Below, piece by piece: positions 42,415-51,188 of a stretch of DNA of 64,000 bases (positions within the stretch are counted from its first letter, which is position 1; each line of letters opens with the position of its first letter). The notes under the pieces were generated by a model, which saw only the letters and a program-made list of their open reading frames with translations, did not search any database and was not told the origin of the DNA. The stretch covers positions 62,001-126,000 of the forward strand of contig JAFXBF010000004.1 of the NCBI GenBank assembly GCA_017516745.1. The letters are read 5' to 3'. Source of the DNA: Clostridia bacterium. Lineage in GTDB: Bacteria > Bacillota > Clostridia > Oscillospirales > Acutalibacteraceae. A program made the position numbers and the translations under genes.

Positions 42415-43711
42415 AATTTGCTACCAATGCTTTGAAAGCATTGCCTTTTTCTTCAAAATTCTTGTAGCGGTTGTAGCTTGCAGCCGCAGGTGAAAGCAGG
42501 CAGGCTTTGCCGTGGGCGGTCAGCTCGAAGCTCTTTGCAACCGCTTCTTCAAGCGTTTCGCATTTAACGATGTTGAGCTTGCAGTTTTTTGCAGTAAGTG
42601 CATCCGCAATTGCGTAACCCGTTTCCGGCATACAAAGCAGATTATCTATCGGGGCGGTCATAAGCCCGTCGATAAATTCGGAGTAATCAAGCCCTCTGTC
42701 CATACCGCCGATGATAAGCGTGCCGACATTGCCGAGGGATTTTACGTTGCTTAAAACAGCGTGAGGTATGGTTGCAATTGCATCGTCATAAAAGCTGATG
42801 CCGTTTTTAGTGTTGAATTTTTCAAGTCGGTGTGCAATTCCGCCAAAGCCGACAACAGCTTCTTCAATCGCCTCGTCGCTTACGCCGAATTCACGCACGG
42901 CTGTGGCGGCAAAGAATATATCCTGCCACTGATTTTCGCCCGGAAGAAACTCCGAAAGTGTTGTGAGGTGTCTGAAAAATTCATCCGTTTCATAAGCCTT
43001 GCAGCTTATTTTTTTACGGGCGGATTTTACAAAGTCAAGACCGCCGACAATTTCCTCAAGCGGCTGGTCTGCGCTTGAAATAAACAGGCCGTTTTCATCC
43101 TGATAACGCACTATATTCAGCTTTGCGCCGATGTAGCCCTCAAAGCCGTTGTAGTGGTCCAGGTGCTCGGGATAGGCGTTTGTGAAAATTGCAATATCGG
43201 GCGAGGCCTTTGCAAATTCGAGCTGATGACAGCTCATTTCAATAACCGCAACCTTGCCGATGACCTCGTCAATACACTCAAAAACAGGTGTGCCGATGTT
43301 GCCCATAATCATACTGGGCACACCGCCTGCCTGAAGCATACGGTAGGTGAGAGTGGTCGTGGTCGACTTACCCTTTGTGCCCGTAATGCCGATTTTTTTG
43401 CACGGCACGAAACGCAGAAACAAATCCATTTCGCCCGTGACTGTCGTGCCGTCCTTGATTTGGACATCACGCAACGATATGCCGGGGCTCTGCATTACGA
43501 TATCGAAATCGTTTATGCAGTCCAGATAGTTTTCGCCGCAGATAAGCTGAACGTTTTTGTCGTCAAGAGTCACTGCGTTTTTGTCGGCAATATAAAATTT
43601 TCTGTCGGGATAGTGCTTCCTTAAGAAATTAAGGGTTGCCTTGCCTTCTCTGCCGAAGCCGAGAATAAGCACGGTTTTGTCCCTGAAAAAATCAATAAGC
43701 TGTTGGTACAT
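42404..43711 (-). CDS. murD: UDP-N-acetylmuramoyl-L-alanine--D-glutamate ligase
   Basis: A 435-residue Mur ligase adding D-Glu to UDP-MurNAc-L-Ala in peptidoglycan synthesis. TVLILGFGREG starts the UDP-binding domain, ITGTKGKSTTTTL (~108-120) is the ATP P-loop, and MIMGNIGTPVF and YPEHLDHY are Mur-family blocks. The length is normal. ATG 43711 is preferred because GAAGG lies 9 bases upstream; ATG 43720 would place that site against the start codon. It stands apart from any mraY/murG cluster in the window. Confidence 0.93.
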   Translation of the reverse strand: MYQQLIDFFRDKTVLILGFGREGKATLNFLRKHYPDRKFYIADKNAVTLDDKNVQLICGENYLDCINDFDIVMQSPGISLRDVQIKDGTTVTGEMDLFLRFVPCKKIGITGTKGKSTTTTLTYRMLQAGGVPSMIMGNIGTPVFECIDEVIGKVAVIEMSCHQLEFAKASPDIAIFTNAYPEHLDHYNGFEGYIGAKLNIVRYQDENGLFISSADQPLEEIVGGLDFVKSARKKISCKAYETDEFFRHLTTLSEFLPGENQWQDIFFAATAVREFGVSDEAIEEAVVGFGGIAHRLEKFNTKNGISFYDDAIATIPHAVLSNVKSLGNVGTLIIGGMDRGLDYSEFIDGLMTAPIDNLLCMPETGYAIADALTAKNCKLNIVKCETLEEAVAKSFELTAHGKACLLSPAAASYNRYKNFEEKGNAFKALVANYDT

Positions 43712-43788
43712 AAAAGGCATCCTTCAATAACGGAATATGAATCGGGTGTGGGTGTCCCGCCCGAAATTATTATTTAAACAAAAGCAGT

Positions 43789-46536
43789 TTACTGTTTTTG
43801 TGCACTCGGTGCTCCGCAGCACTTCTTATACTTCTTGCCGCTTCCGCAGGGGCAGGGGTCGTTGGGGCCTACCTTTTCGCTTGCCGCCTTGCGTACGGGG
43901 CGCTTCTTGTCGGAAGTGTCGCCGCCTGCGTTGGTGGCAACCTCCTTGACCTTCTGCTCACGCTTGGTGTCTTCCTCAGTTCTGACCTGAACGGTGAGAA
44001 GCATACGGATAGTATCCTGTCTTATCTGGCGTGTCATATCGTCAAACATATCATAGCTTTCAAAGCGGAAGGCAACAACGGGGTCCTTCTGGCCATAGGC
44101 ACGCAGACCGATACCACGCTTGAGCTCTTCCATTGCATCAAGGTGATCCATCCACTTGGCGTCAACGTTGTCAAGAAGCACCTTTCTTTCAAGCAGGGGC
44201 ATAAGCTCGCCAAGCTCTTCCTCACGCTTTGCGTAAAGAGCCTCGCCACGCTCGATAAGCATCATTCTTGTTTCGTCACGGTCGGTAATACCGCCTGCAA
44301 AATCGTCGGGAGTTGTCAGCCAGCCCATAAATGCCTGCTTAAGACCCTCGATGTTCCATTCGTTCTTGTCAACGGAGTCGGGCAGATACAGGTCGATTGC
44401 GTCGCATACGTTATCCTCAAGCATCTTGATGAGCTTGGGCTTGAGCTCGTCGCCGTCAAGCACCTGATTGCGCTGCTTGTAGATAAGCTCACGCTGCTGG
44501 TTCATAACGTCGTCAAACTGGAGAACGTTTTTACGCACTGCAAAGTGGTTGCTTTCAACCTTCTTCTGTGCGTTTTCAACTATATTGGAGAAAATCTTTG
44601 TGTCAAGCGGCATATCCTCGGGTGCGTTGAGCCTTTCGAGCATCATCTGTGCTCTTTCGCCGCCGAAAAGACGTGTTACATCGTCGTCAAAGCTCAGGAA
44701 GAACTGGCTGACACCGGGGTCACCCTGACGGCCTGAACGGCCTCGGAGCTGGTTGTCGATACGGCGTGATTCGTGGCGCTCCGTACCGATAATATAAAGA
44801 CCGCCAGCCTCTCTTACCTTTTCAGCCTCGGGTGCAATTTCCGCCTTGTACTTTTCTTCAAGCTCGGTAAATGTCCTTCTTGCTTCAAGAATTTCCTCGT
44901 TATCCGTTTCGGCAAAGCCCGTAGCCTCTGCAATCATTTCCTCGGCAAAGCCCATACGGCGCATTTCGCTTTTTGCGAGATACTCCGCATTACCGCCGAG
45001 TTTGATATCCGTACCACGGCCTGCCATATTTGTTGCAATTGTAACTGCGCCGAGCTTACCTGCCTGCGCAATGATTTCGGCTTCCTTGTCGTGGAACTTT
45101 GCGTTGAGCACCTGGTGCTTTATGCCCCTCTTTTTGAGCAGAGAGCTGAGCACTTCGGATTTTTCGATTGAAATTGTACCGACAAGCACGGGCTGACCCT
45201 TTGCGTGGCACTTTTCAATCTCGTCAAGAATTGCAAAGAACTTGACCTTTTCGGTTTTATAGATAATGTCGTTGTTGTCCTTTCTTGCAAGGGGCTTGTT
45301 TGTGGGCACTTCAACAACGTCAAGACCGTAGATTTCCTGGAATTCAACGCTTTCCGTCTTTGCCGTACCCGTCATACCCGACAGCTTTTCAAACATACGG
45401 AAATAGTTCTGGAAGGTGATTGTTGCAAGGGTCTTGCTTTCGTGCTCAACCTTTACGCCTTCTTTGGCTTCGATAGCCTGGTGCAGACCCTCGTTATAGC
45501 GTCTGCCGAGCATAATTCTGCCCGTAAATTCGTCAACGATGAGTACCTGACCCTCTTTGACAACGTAATCAATGTCACGGCGCATAACACCGTTTGCCTT
45601 GATAGCCTGGTTGATGTGGTGCTGGAGGGTAAGGTTGCTGCCGTCCATAAGGTTTTCAACGTTGAAGTAACGCTCTGCCTTTTCGACACCGCTCTTTGTA
45701 AGTGTTGCGGTGCGTGCTTTTTCGTCAACAACGTAATCGCCGTCGTCACCTACTGTTTCAACTGTCTCCTTCTTGGAGTCAACCTCACGTACCTTTACCA
45801 TTTTAAGTGTTTTTGCAAAACGGTCTGCAAGGTCGTAAAGCTGGGTGGAGGCTTCGCCTCTGCCCGAAATGATAAGCGGTGTTCTGGCTTCGTCGATAAG
45901 GATTGAGTCAACCTCGTCAACGATTGCAAAGCAGTGTCCACGCTGAACACGCTGCTCCTTGTACTGCACCATATTGTCACGCAGGTAGTCAAAGCCCATT
46001 TCGTTGTTTGTGCCGTAGGTGATGTCTGCGGCATAGGCTTCACGGCGCTGCTTGTTGTCGCAGTCGTGTACGATAAGGCCTACGGTAAGGCCCATAAAGC
46101 GGTAGACCTTGCCCATCCACTCGGAGTCACGGCGTGCAAGATAATCGTTTACGGTGACAATGTGCACACCCTTGCCTGTAAGTGCGTTGAGGTATGCAGG
46201 CAGGGTTGTGGTGAGGGTTTTACCTTCACCTGTTTTCATTTCTGCAATTCTGCCCTGGTGAAGCACAATACCGCCGACAATCTGTACGGGGTAGTGCTTT
46301 TCCTTGAGCACACGCCACGAAGCCTCACGGCAGGCGGCAAATGCTTCGGGCAGAATGTCGTCAAGCGTTTCGCCCTTTGCAAGTCGCTCTTTAAACTCGG
46401 GTGTCTTTGCCTGAAGCTCCTTGTCGCTCAGAGCGGCATACTCGCTTTCAAGTGCAAGCACCTTGTCCTTGATGGGATTGATGCGCTTGATTTCACGCTT
46501 GGAATAATCTCCGAAAAGCTTTTTAAAAAATGACAT
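43789..46536 (-). CDS. secA: Preprotein translocase ATPase SecA
   Basis: A 915-residue motor of the general secretion pathway. [20 protein letters not shown] (Walker A, ~100-119), [20 protein letters not shown] (DEAD-type Walker B), [14 protein letters not shown] and [10 protein letters not shown] (helicase motifs V and VI) are all intact. The C-terminus ends in a zinc-binding SEC-C motif, [16 protein letters not shown], preceded by a basic linker. Single-gene layout on the minus strand. Confidence 0.97.
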   Translation of the reverse strand: MSFFKKLFGDYSKREIKRINPIKDKVLALESEYAALSDKELQAKTPEFKERLAKGETLDDILPEAFAACREASWRVLKEKHYPVQIVGGIVLHQGRIAEMKTGEGKTLTTTLPAYLNALTGKGVHIVTVNDYLARRDSEWMGKVYRFMGLTVGLIVHDCDNKQRREAYAADITYGTNNEMGFDYLRDNMVQYKEQRVQRGHCFAIVDEVDSILIDEARTPLIISGRGEASTQLYDLADRFAKTLKMVKVREVDSKKETVETVGDDGDYVVDEKARTATLTKSGVEKAERYFNVENLMDGSNLTLQHHINQAIKANGVMRRDIDYVVKEGQVLIVDEFTGRIMLGRRYNEGLHQAIEAKEGVKVEHESKTLATITFQNYFRMFEKLSGMTGTAKTESVEFQEIYGLDVVEVPTNKPLARKDNNDIIYKTEKVKFFAILDEIEKCHAKGQPVLVGTISIEKSEVLSSLLKKRGIKHQVLNAKFHDKEAEIIAQAGKLGAVTIATNMAGRGTDIKLGGNAEYLAKSEMRRMGFAEEMIAEATGFAETDNEEILEARRTFTELEEKYKAEIAPEAEKVREAGGLYIIGTERHESRRIDNQLRGRSGRQGDPGVSQFFLSFDDDVTRLFGGERAQMMLERLNAPEDMPLDTKIFSNIVENAQKKVESNHFAVRKNVLQFDDVMNQQRELIYKQRNQVLDGDELKPKLIKMLEDNVCDAIDLYLPDSVDKNEWNIEGLKQAFMGWLTTPDDFAGGITDRDETRMMLIERGEALYAKREEELGELMPLLERKVLLDNVDAKWMDHLDAMEELKRGIGLRAYGQKDPVVAFRFESYDMFDDMTRQIRQDTIRMLLTVQVRTEEDTKREQKVKEVATNAGGDTSDKKRPVRKAASEKVGPNDPCPCGSGKKYKKCCGAPSAQKQ

Positions 46537-46583
46537 CTTTTTTCCTTCCTTTGGTTTAATATATTATCTGTAAGTTTAATTTA

Positions 46584-47249
46584 TTAAATAAATTCTCTGA
46601 GCAAAGCTTCGCTCTTTATAATTATTGCCGTGCCCGAAAAGCCTATTGCGCCCGAAGCGTTGAGCTTTTCAATCGCTTTGTAAAGCCCGTCTTTGCTTAA
46701 ATTAAGCGACTTTGCAACCTTGAGCATATCCTGCGGAAGACTTACCTCGTTTTTGGCGTTTTTAGGTCTTGTCAGAAGATACTGTGCAAGCTCACCTTCG
46801 GCATTTGAATTTTGCTTTTCCTTGTTTTTGTCTGAATTAATTTCATCCGACAGAAATTCAAGAAAGCTCCTTGCCGCCGAAAAATCGTCCTGCAGCAGCC
46901 AATCTACGGCTGTCTTTTTGATGAAAACAACCTTGCTGTCCTGCGAAGCGGAAAGAGTGAAACTGTCTGTGTCCGGGGCGTAAAGACTGCTTACTCCGAA
47001 GATGAAGCCATCCTCTTGGTTTGCGGTGATTTTGCCGCCTTCAAGCAGGTGACAGCCGCCCGTGAGAATAATGCCGACCGCCTTTTTTACTCCGTGGCAG
47101 GGGAAAACCTGCTGACCCTTTGAAAAGTCTTTTAACAGGCTGTCCTCGCTTGTTAAAACATAGCGCAGGGCTTCTTCCTTGGCACCCGAAAAAGCAGGGT
47201 GTGCCTTCAGCAATTTAACCGCCTTTTCAAAAAGCTCTTTTCTTGCTTT
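46584..47249 (-). CDS. Crp/Fnr-like transcription regulator
   Basis: A 221-residue protein with an N-terminal cyclic-nucleotide-binding-like beta barrel (VFPCHGVKKAVGIILTGGCH, ~45-64) and a C-terminal winged helix (DMLKVAKSLNLSKDGLYKAI, ~175-194). No Fnr-type Cys cluster is seen, so the effector is unknown. The ATG at 47249 is chosen because GGAAGGG lies just upstream; the longer frame to 47291 includes that site. Confidence 0.85.
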   Translation of the reverse strand, partial: KARKELFEKAVKLLKAHPAFSGAKEEALRYVLTSEDSLLKDFSKGQQVFPCHGVKKAVGIILTGGCHLLEGGKITANQEDGFIFGVSSLYAPDTDSFTLSASQDSKVVFIKKTAVDWLLQDDFSAARSFLEFLSDEINSDKNKEKQNSNAEGELAQYLLTRPKNAKNEVSLPQDMLKVAKSLNLSKDGLYKAIEKLNASGAIGFSGTAIIIKSEALLREFI

Positions 47250-47299
47250 CATATTGCACCCTTCCTTTTCAGCCTTGCCTTTTCTGCACAATTAATATT

Positions 47300-47329
47300 A
47301 TTATAATACTTATAATAAACGATTGTCAA
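47300..47329 (-). promoter_or_regulatory. Promoter of the Crp-like gene
   Basis: On the minus strand TTGACA (47329-47324) and TATAAT (47305-47300) with an 18-base spacer. Confidence 0.75.
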
Positions 47330-47404
47330 CTAAAGACTACGCTATAAATATTAAAAACACTTGATTTTCAAATGTTTTCGCTATTACTCGTTTTACATCG
47401 TTGC

Positions 47405-47441
47405 GTTTCCCAAAACCATATTTTTTGCTTTTTTGGGAAAC
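47405..47441. repeat. Palindrome TTTCCCAAAA...TTTTGGGAAA, copy 1
   Basis: 11-base arms GTTTCCCAAAA and TTTTGGGAAAC around an AT-rich loop containing ATATTTTTT. It ends 2 bases beyond the stop codon of the DUF4143 ATPase gene. The same sequence occurs at 48674. Confidence 0.9.
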
Positions 47442-47443
47442 GG

Positions 47444-48637
47444 TTATTCGTTCAACAACCAATCTGCCACATCAACAATTCTTATGCCCTCATATTGATA
47501 TTCAGGGTTTCTTGTTCGTGCTATTACCATTTTGGGATAGGCATCTTTGATTTTAAGCAGCGGCTCTACTTCTCGCTTGAAGGTTTCGGGGAGAGTTATG
47601 TTGTCCGAAACCTGAATATAAATTTTCTCACTTCTTTTTAAAGCTACAAAGTCGATTTCTTTTTTATACAAAACGCCGACATATACCTCATAGCCTCGTC
47701 TGAGCAATTCCATTGCAACTATATTTTCAATCACTCTGCCGCTATCTGAGTTCTTTGTGCCGAGCTTGGCATAACGGAAAGTATGGTCGCTCAAATAATA
47801 CTTATCATTGGTCGCAAGATACTTTTTGCCTTTAATATCATATCTGCGGAACTTGTAGAAAGCAAAAGCGTTGCAAAGAAATTGAAGATAATTACCAACA
47901 GTCTTATGATTGATTTTATCCTTGTTTGATGTGAGCGTATCCGTAATGGTTCGTGCTGAGGTTAAGTTGGACACATTATCCATTAAGAATTGAGAAATTC
48001 TGTCCATCAAAACGGGATTTTTGATTTTATACTTTTGTCTTATATCCCTTAATATCAAAGTATCAAAAACATTTTCAATATAATCAAATTTATCTTCCTG
48101 CTCCTTATACAGATAAGAACCGGACATACCGCCTTCCAGCATATAGTTATCAAAAGCAGTATATTTGTCCGTAAGACCAAAGTAACGAACATACTCGGCA
48201 AAAGAAAACGGATACACCTTAATTTCAAAGGTTCTTCCGGTAAACAGTGTTGCCAGGTCTGAACTGAGCAAGAAGGCATTGGAACCGGTGATATAAATAT
48301 CATACATTTCGGTTGCATGCAAATTATTTACACACAGTTCAAAGTTATCGCACATTTGAATTTCATCAATTAAAACGAAATTCTCCTTGCCCTCTATATA
48401 ATTGTTTTCGATATATGCGTTAAGAGCTTTGTATTCCTTCAGATTGTCATATTTAGACAGATTAAAGTTGATATGGATAATATTAGCGTTTTGAATGTTA
48501 TTCTGCACATAAGTCTTAAAAGCTTCCAACAGCTTTGATTTACCCGAACGCCTTACACCTGTCAGAACTTTAATATCCGGTGTTCCGATCACATTTATCA
48601 TTTTATTCAGGTAGTTGCTTCGTTCAATCAATTTCAT
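47444..48637 (-). CDS. AAA ATPase with DUF4143 domain
   Basis: A 397-residue protein: Walker A LTGVRRSGKSKLL (~24-36), Walker B NFVLIDEIQMC, sensor motif DIYITGSNAFLLSS, and a C-terminal DUF4143 region with EIDFVALKRSEKIYIQVS, a nuclease-like E-x-D...Q fold. These ATPases are abundant in gut bacteria and their role is unknown. ATG 48637 is used because AGAGGTGAG lies 8 bases upstream. The gene lies between two nearly identical TTTCCCAAAA palindromes, one on each side. Its AT content looks higher than the flanking secA and ychF genes, consistent with acquisition. Confidence 0.9.
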   Translation of the reverse strand: MKLIERSNYLNKMINVIGTPDIKVLTGVRRSGKSKLLEAFKTYVQNNIQNANIIHINFNLSKYDNLKEYKALNAYIENNYIEGKENFVLIDEIQMCDNFELCVNNLHATEMYDIYITGSNAFLLSSDLATLFTGRTFEIKVYPFSFAEYVRYFGLTDKYTAFDNYMLEGGMSGSYLYKEQEDKFDYIENVFDTLILRDIRQKYKIKNPVLMDRISQFLMDNVSNLTSARTITDTLTSNKDKINHKTVGNYLQFLCNAFAFYKFRRYDIKGKKYLATNDKYYLSDHTFRYAKLGTKNSDSGRVIENIVAMELLRRGYEVYVGVLYKKEIDFVALKRSEKIYIQVSDNITLPETFKREVEPLLKIKDAYPKMVIARTRNPEYQYEGIRIVDVADWLLNE

Positions 48638-48673
48638 AAAGAACTCACCTCTTGATGTAAGCATAGCATATCT

Positions 48674-48709
48674 GTTTCCCAAAATCAATATTTTTTCATT
48701 TTTGGGAAA
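48674..48709. repeat. Palindrome TTTCCCAAAA...TTTTGGGAAA, copy 2
   Basis: Same arms as the copy at 47405 and a similar loop (ATATTTTTT present in both). It lies about 35 bases upstream of the ATPase start, where it could also act as an operator or lie in the leader. Confidence 0.9.
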
Positions 48710-48742
48710 TGGATTTTGTTTATAAATATTTCATAATTTTAC

Positions 48743-48771
48743 TTGCACTTTACAATAAAAAGAATTATAAT
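48743..48771 (+). promoter_or_regulatory. Promoter of the ychF operon
   Basis: TTGCAC (48743-48748), a 17-base spacer, TATAAT (48766-48771). Confidence 0.75.
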
Positions 48772-48819
48772 ATATGAGTTAAAATAGAAAAATATTGCTT
48801 GAAACAGAGGAAAGACAAA

Positions 48820-49914
48820 ATGAAGCTTGGTATCGTAGGCTTGCCCAACGTCGGCAAGAGCACACTTTTTAACGCAATAACAAACGCAGGCGCACAGTCC
48901 GCAAACTATGCCTTCTGCACAATTGAGCCGAATGTCGGCGTTGTTTCCGTGCCCGATTCAAGGCTGGACAAGCTTGCAGAAATGTATGACCCCGACAAGT
49001 ACACACCAGCAGTTATCGAGTTTGTCGATATCGCAGGTCTTGTAAAGGGCGCTTCAAAGGGCGAGGGTCTGGGCAACAAATTCCTTGCAAACATCCGTGA
49101 GGTTGACGCAATCGTGCACGTTGTACGCTGCTTTGTAAACGATGATATTATTCACGTTGACGGCAGCATCAACCCCACCCGTGATATTGAAACAATCAAC
49201 CTTGAGCTTATTTTCTCCGATATTGAGATGATTGAGCGCCGTATCGACCGCACGGCAAAGGCTATGAAGGGTGACAAGTCACTTGCAGGTGAGCTTGAAT
49301 TCCTCAAGCGTGTCAAGGACGAGCTTGAAAACGGCGTTTCCGCAAGAAATATCGAGTGTACCGATGAGGAAAAGGAAATTCTTGCACAGTCCACACTGCT
49401 CACCGCAAAGCCCGTTATCTATGCCTGCAATATGAGTGAAGAGGACTTTGTTGACGGTCTTGACAAGAACGAGGGTTACGTTAAGGTATGCGAAATTGCA
49501 AAGGCAGAGGGCTCCGAGGTGCTGCCGATTTGTGCAGAACTCGAGGCGGAAATTGCTTCTCTCTCCCGTGAGGAAAAGGAAATGTTCCTTTCCGACCTCG
49601 GCATTGAGCAGGGCGGTCTTGACCTTCTTATTCAGCGCAGCTATAACCTGCTCGGCCTTATTTCCTATCTCACCGCAGGCAAGCCCGAGGTAAGAGCCTG
49701 GACTATCAAGCGTGGCACAAAGGCTCCGCAGGCGGCAGGTAAAATTCACACCGATTTCGAGCGTGGCTTCATCCGTGCAGAGGTTGTCGCTTTTGACGAC
49801 CTTGTGGCTTGCGGCACTATGGCGGCGGCAAAGGAAAGGGGCCTTGTCCGCAGCGAAGGCAAGGAGTATGTTATGAAGGACGGAGATATTGTTCTCTTCC
49901 GCTTCAACGTATAA
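48820..49914 (+). CDS. ychF: Redox-regulated ATPase YchF (Obg-like)
   Basis: 364 residues, the standard length. [17 protein letters not shown] (G1), [17 protein letters not shown] (G3) and CNMSEED in place of NKxD (G4), the change that makes this family prefer ATP over GTP. The C-terminal TGS-like domain has [19 protein letters not shown] and [11 protein letters not shown]. It binds ribosomes and modulates stress responses. ATG 48820 follows AGAGGAAAG; the in-frame TTG at 48799 lies upstream of that site. Confidence 0.96.
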   Translation: MKLGIVGLPNVGKSTLFNAITNAGAQSANYAFCTIEPNVGVVSVPDSRLDKLAEMYDPDKYTPAVIEFVDIAGLVKGASKGEGLGNKFLANIREVDAIVHVVRCFVNDDIIHVDGSINPTRDIETINLELIFSDIEMIERRIDRTAKAMKGDKSLAGELEFLKRVKDELENGVSARNIECTDEEKEILAQSTLLTAKPVIYACNMSEEDFVDGLDKNEGYVKVCEIAKAEGSEVLPICAELEAEIASLSREEKEMFLSDLGIEQGGLDLLIQRSYNLLGLISYLTAGKPEVRAWTIKRGTKAPQAAGKIHTDFERGFIRAEVVAFDDLVACGTMAAAKERGLVRSEGKEYVMKDGDIVLFRFNV

Positions 49915-49973
49915 TTATATTTCGTGAAACATTATTTTGGGAATAATATGAAAAACAGAAAGGTGTTTAACTA

Positions 49974-50522
49974 ATGGGAGTACGTGAGTGCAAAAAAATT
50001 ATTGTTGTCGGCAACGCAGGCAGCGGCAAAACTACCTTCGCTACCAGACTCAGTGAGATTCTCGGTTTGCCGCTCATACATCTCGATAAGGAATACTGGC
50101 GTCCCGGCTGGCGTGAAACTCCCCGTGAGGCCTGGCTTGAAAAGCACAAGAGCCTGATTGAAAGGGACGAGTGGATTATTGACGGCACCTATGCCGTACT
50201 GCTCAAGGAGCGTTTCCTTGAGGCTGATGCTGTTATGTTTATGGATGTTTCCCGTCCGAGGTGCTACTATAACCTTATAAAGCGCAGAATAAAGTATGCG
50301 CAGACGGCAAGACCCGATATGCCAGAGGACTGCCCCGAATTTATACGCCCCGACCAGCTTAAAAAGATTTGGTATTTCCCCAATGCAAACCGCAACCGCA
50401 TTATGAATTATATGATGCGCTATCCCCGTGAGGAAATGCACACCTTCTACACAACGGAAGCGGCAAACGAATGGCTCGACAAGCTTGCAGAAAAAGTTGA
50501 GGAAGATAAGGTAAGCAAGTAA
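49974..50522 (+). CDS. P-loop kinase, FlaR / topology-modulation-protein-like
   Basis: A 182-residue adenylate-kinase-like P-loop protein: VVGNAGSGKTTFATRLSEIL (Walker A, ~11-30), LIHLDKEYWRPGW (~34-46) and DEWIIDGTYAVLL (~65-77) are typical of proteins annotated DNA topology modulation protein or FlaR; the true substrate is not established. Its last base overlaps pth, and ychF lies 59 bases upstream, so these are probably co-transcribed. Confidence 0.85.
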   Translation: MGVRECKKIIVVGNAGSGKTTFATRLSEILGLPLIHLDKEYWRPGWRETPREAWLEKHKSLIERDEWIIDGTYAVLLKERFLEADAVMFMDVSRPRCYYNLIKRRIKYAQTARPDMPEDCPEFIRPDQLKKIWYFPNANRNRIMNYMMRYPREEMHTFYTTEAANEWLDKLAEKVEEDKVSK

Positions 50523-51124
50523 TGATATTCAAGAAAAAAAACTATTCCTCCGGCGGCCCCGAGTACCTTATTGTGGGTCTGGGCAACCCCGGCAGGCAGT
50601 ACGAAATAACACGCCACAACGCAGGCTTTCTGTTTATGGATATGTTAAGCGATAAGCTTGACGTGAAGATAAACAAAATCAAGTTCAAGGCCGTTGTCGG
50701 CGAAGCGCAGATAGGCGGTGTGCGCTGTCTGCTGATGAAGCCGCAGACCTTAATGAATTTGAGCGGTGAGGCGGTAAAAGAGGCTTGCACCTTCTACAAA
50801 ATTCCGCCCGAAAACGTAATAGTTGCTTTTGACGATATTTCGCTTCCCTGCGGCGGCCTTCGTATCAGGCGCAAGGGCAGCGCAGGCGGTCACAACGGAA
50901 TTAAGAGCATTATTCAGCATTTGGGCAGCGACAATTTCCCGAGGATAAAGCTCGGCGTCGGCGCAAAGCCGCACCCCGATTACGACCTTGCGGATTATGT
51001 CCTTTCCAATTTTGCAAAGGATGACATTCCGCTTATGAAGCAGGCCATGGAAAAGGGCTGCGATGCACTTGAATTTATGGTCAAGGGCAAAATCGACGAA
51101 GCTATGAGCAAGTATAGTCACTGA
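50522..51124 (+). CDS. pth: Peptidyl-tRNA hydrolase
   Basis: 200 residues. IVGLGNPGRQYEITRHNAGF (~17-36) carries the catalytic His32; LMKPQTLMNLSGEAV and DDISLPCGGLRIRRKGSAGG are the other signatures. It recycles peptidyl-tRNAs released from stalled ribosomes. It has about 12 extra residues before the first strand compared with E. coli Pth. A terminator-like hairpin lies between it and mfd. Confidence 0.96.
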   Translation: MIFKKKNYSSGGPEYLIVGLGNPGRQYEITRHNAGFLFMDMLSDKLDVKINKIKFKAVVGEAQIGGVRCLLMKPQTLMNLSGEAVKEACTFYKIPPENVIVAFDDISLPCGGLRIRRKGSAGGHNGIKSIIQHLGSDNFPRIKLGVGAKPHPDYDLADYVLSNFAKDDIPLMKQAMEKGCDALEFMVKGKIDEAMSKYSH

Positions 51125-51134
51125 TATAAGTTTT

Positions 51135-51171
51135 GCAGGGGGTACATTCCGTACTCCCTGCCTTTTCCCTT
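51135..51171 (+). terminator. Terminator or attenuator between pth and mfd
   Basis: Stem GCAGGGGGTAC/GTACTCCCTGC (one G-T pair), followed by CTTTTCCCTTT. The imperfect T-run and short gap suggest partial read-through into mfd. Confidence 0.7.
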
Positions 51172-51188
51172 TACAAAAGGAGCAAATT

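Noticed and set aside
43798..46533. Long plus-strand open frames opposite secA (up to 312 codons)
   Set aside because: They are antisense to a fully conserved secA, lack start signals, and have low-complexity composition.
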